Assembly: GCA_002298885.1 (NCBI GenBank)
Contig: DBMK01000237.1
Span: 1-12,625, forward strand
From: Anaerolineaceae bacterium UBA700
Lineage (GTDB): Bacteria > Chloroflexota > Anaerolineae > Anaerolineales > Anaerolineaceae
Direction: 5' to 3'
DNA: 12,625 nt
Position 1 is the stretch's first letter. Each line of letters begins with the position of its first letter. Made by a program: the position numbers and the translations under genes. This document shows positions 12,575 through 12,625 of this stretch, in pieces. A model generated the notes under the pieces. It did no database searches. It saw only the letters and a list, made by a program, of their open reading frames with translations, and was not told the DNA's origin.

Positions 12575-12625
12575 CCGGTTAAACCAAAAAACCGCCCTAC
12601 ACGGGCGGTTTTTTGGTTTAACCGG
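12575..12625. terminator. Perfect bidirectional intrinsic terminator after Hsp20
   Basis: Two exact 23-nt arms (12575-12597 and 12603-12625) surround TACAC. The core CCGCCC/GGGCGG has an A6 run before and a T6 run after it, the classical terminator layout on both strands. It begins 3 bp after the Hsp20 stop. The outer arms (CCGGTTAAACC/GGTTTAACCGG) extend the pairing up to the window edge, so it might be longer still. It could also end a convergent gene beyond the window. Confidence 0.93.

Overview
This 12.6 kb window is GC-rich bacterial DNA. It is dominated by one long minus-strand gene cluster encoding a complete System I (Ccm) cytochrome c maturation pathway. Read in the direction of transcription (right to left) the order is ccmE, ccmF, ccmH, ccmG, a CcmI-like zinc-ribbon protein, a di-heme c-type cytochrome lipoprotein, ccmA, ccmB, ccmC, ccmD, and then a GT-C type membrane glycosyltransferase that runs off the left edge. 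My best guess for the host is a Chloroflexota bacterium of the Anaerolineae type. This is inferred from the character of the proteins (Cys-type CcmE, CcmH with extra cysteines, zinc-ribbon and SHOCT-like C-termini) and from the many short palindromic repeats between genes. It is not proven.

The Ccm genes form a coherent machine. CcmA and CcmB (ATPase and membrane subunit), with CcmC and CcmD, load heme onto the membrane-anchored chaperone CcmE. CcmF is the heme lyase that passes heme to apocytochrome, and CcmG and CcmH keep the apocytochrome CXXCH cysteines reduced and presented. A cytochrome with two CXXCH sites lies in the middle of the cluster and is an obvious client. The CcmE here carries the CXXXY (Cys) form of the heme-binding motif instead of the usual histidine motif, yet a CcmH with an LYCPVC motif is encoded two genes downstream. 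That combination differs from the described 'variant System I', which pairs CXXXY CcmE with loss of CcmH.

Right of the Ccm cluster are, on the minus strand, two tandem related small lipoproteins (108 and 124 residues), a 201 bp element with 20 bp terminal inverted repeats, and an unrecognised 116-residue protein. Divergent from these on the plus strand is an Hsp20 small heat-shock protein, followed by a perfect bidirectional terminator at the right edge.

The other notable theme is non-coding. Almost every gap between genes holds an inverted repeat, several with perfect arms up to 28 nt, and several overlap or touch the stop codon of the gene they follow. They fall into distinct types: hairpins with T-rich outer left arms and A-rich right arms, an ACGACTAAAGTCGT-type repeat, a heptamer tandem array that inverts on itself, C/G-rich palindromes and the 201 bp TIR element. 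No tRNA, rRNA, CRISPR array or transposase gene was seen, and no gap exceeds 300 bases.
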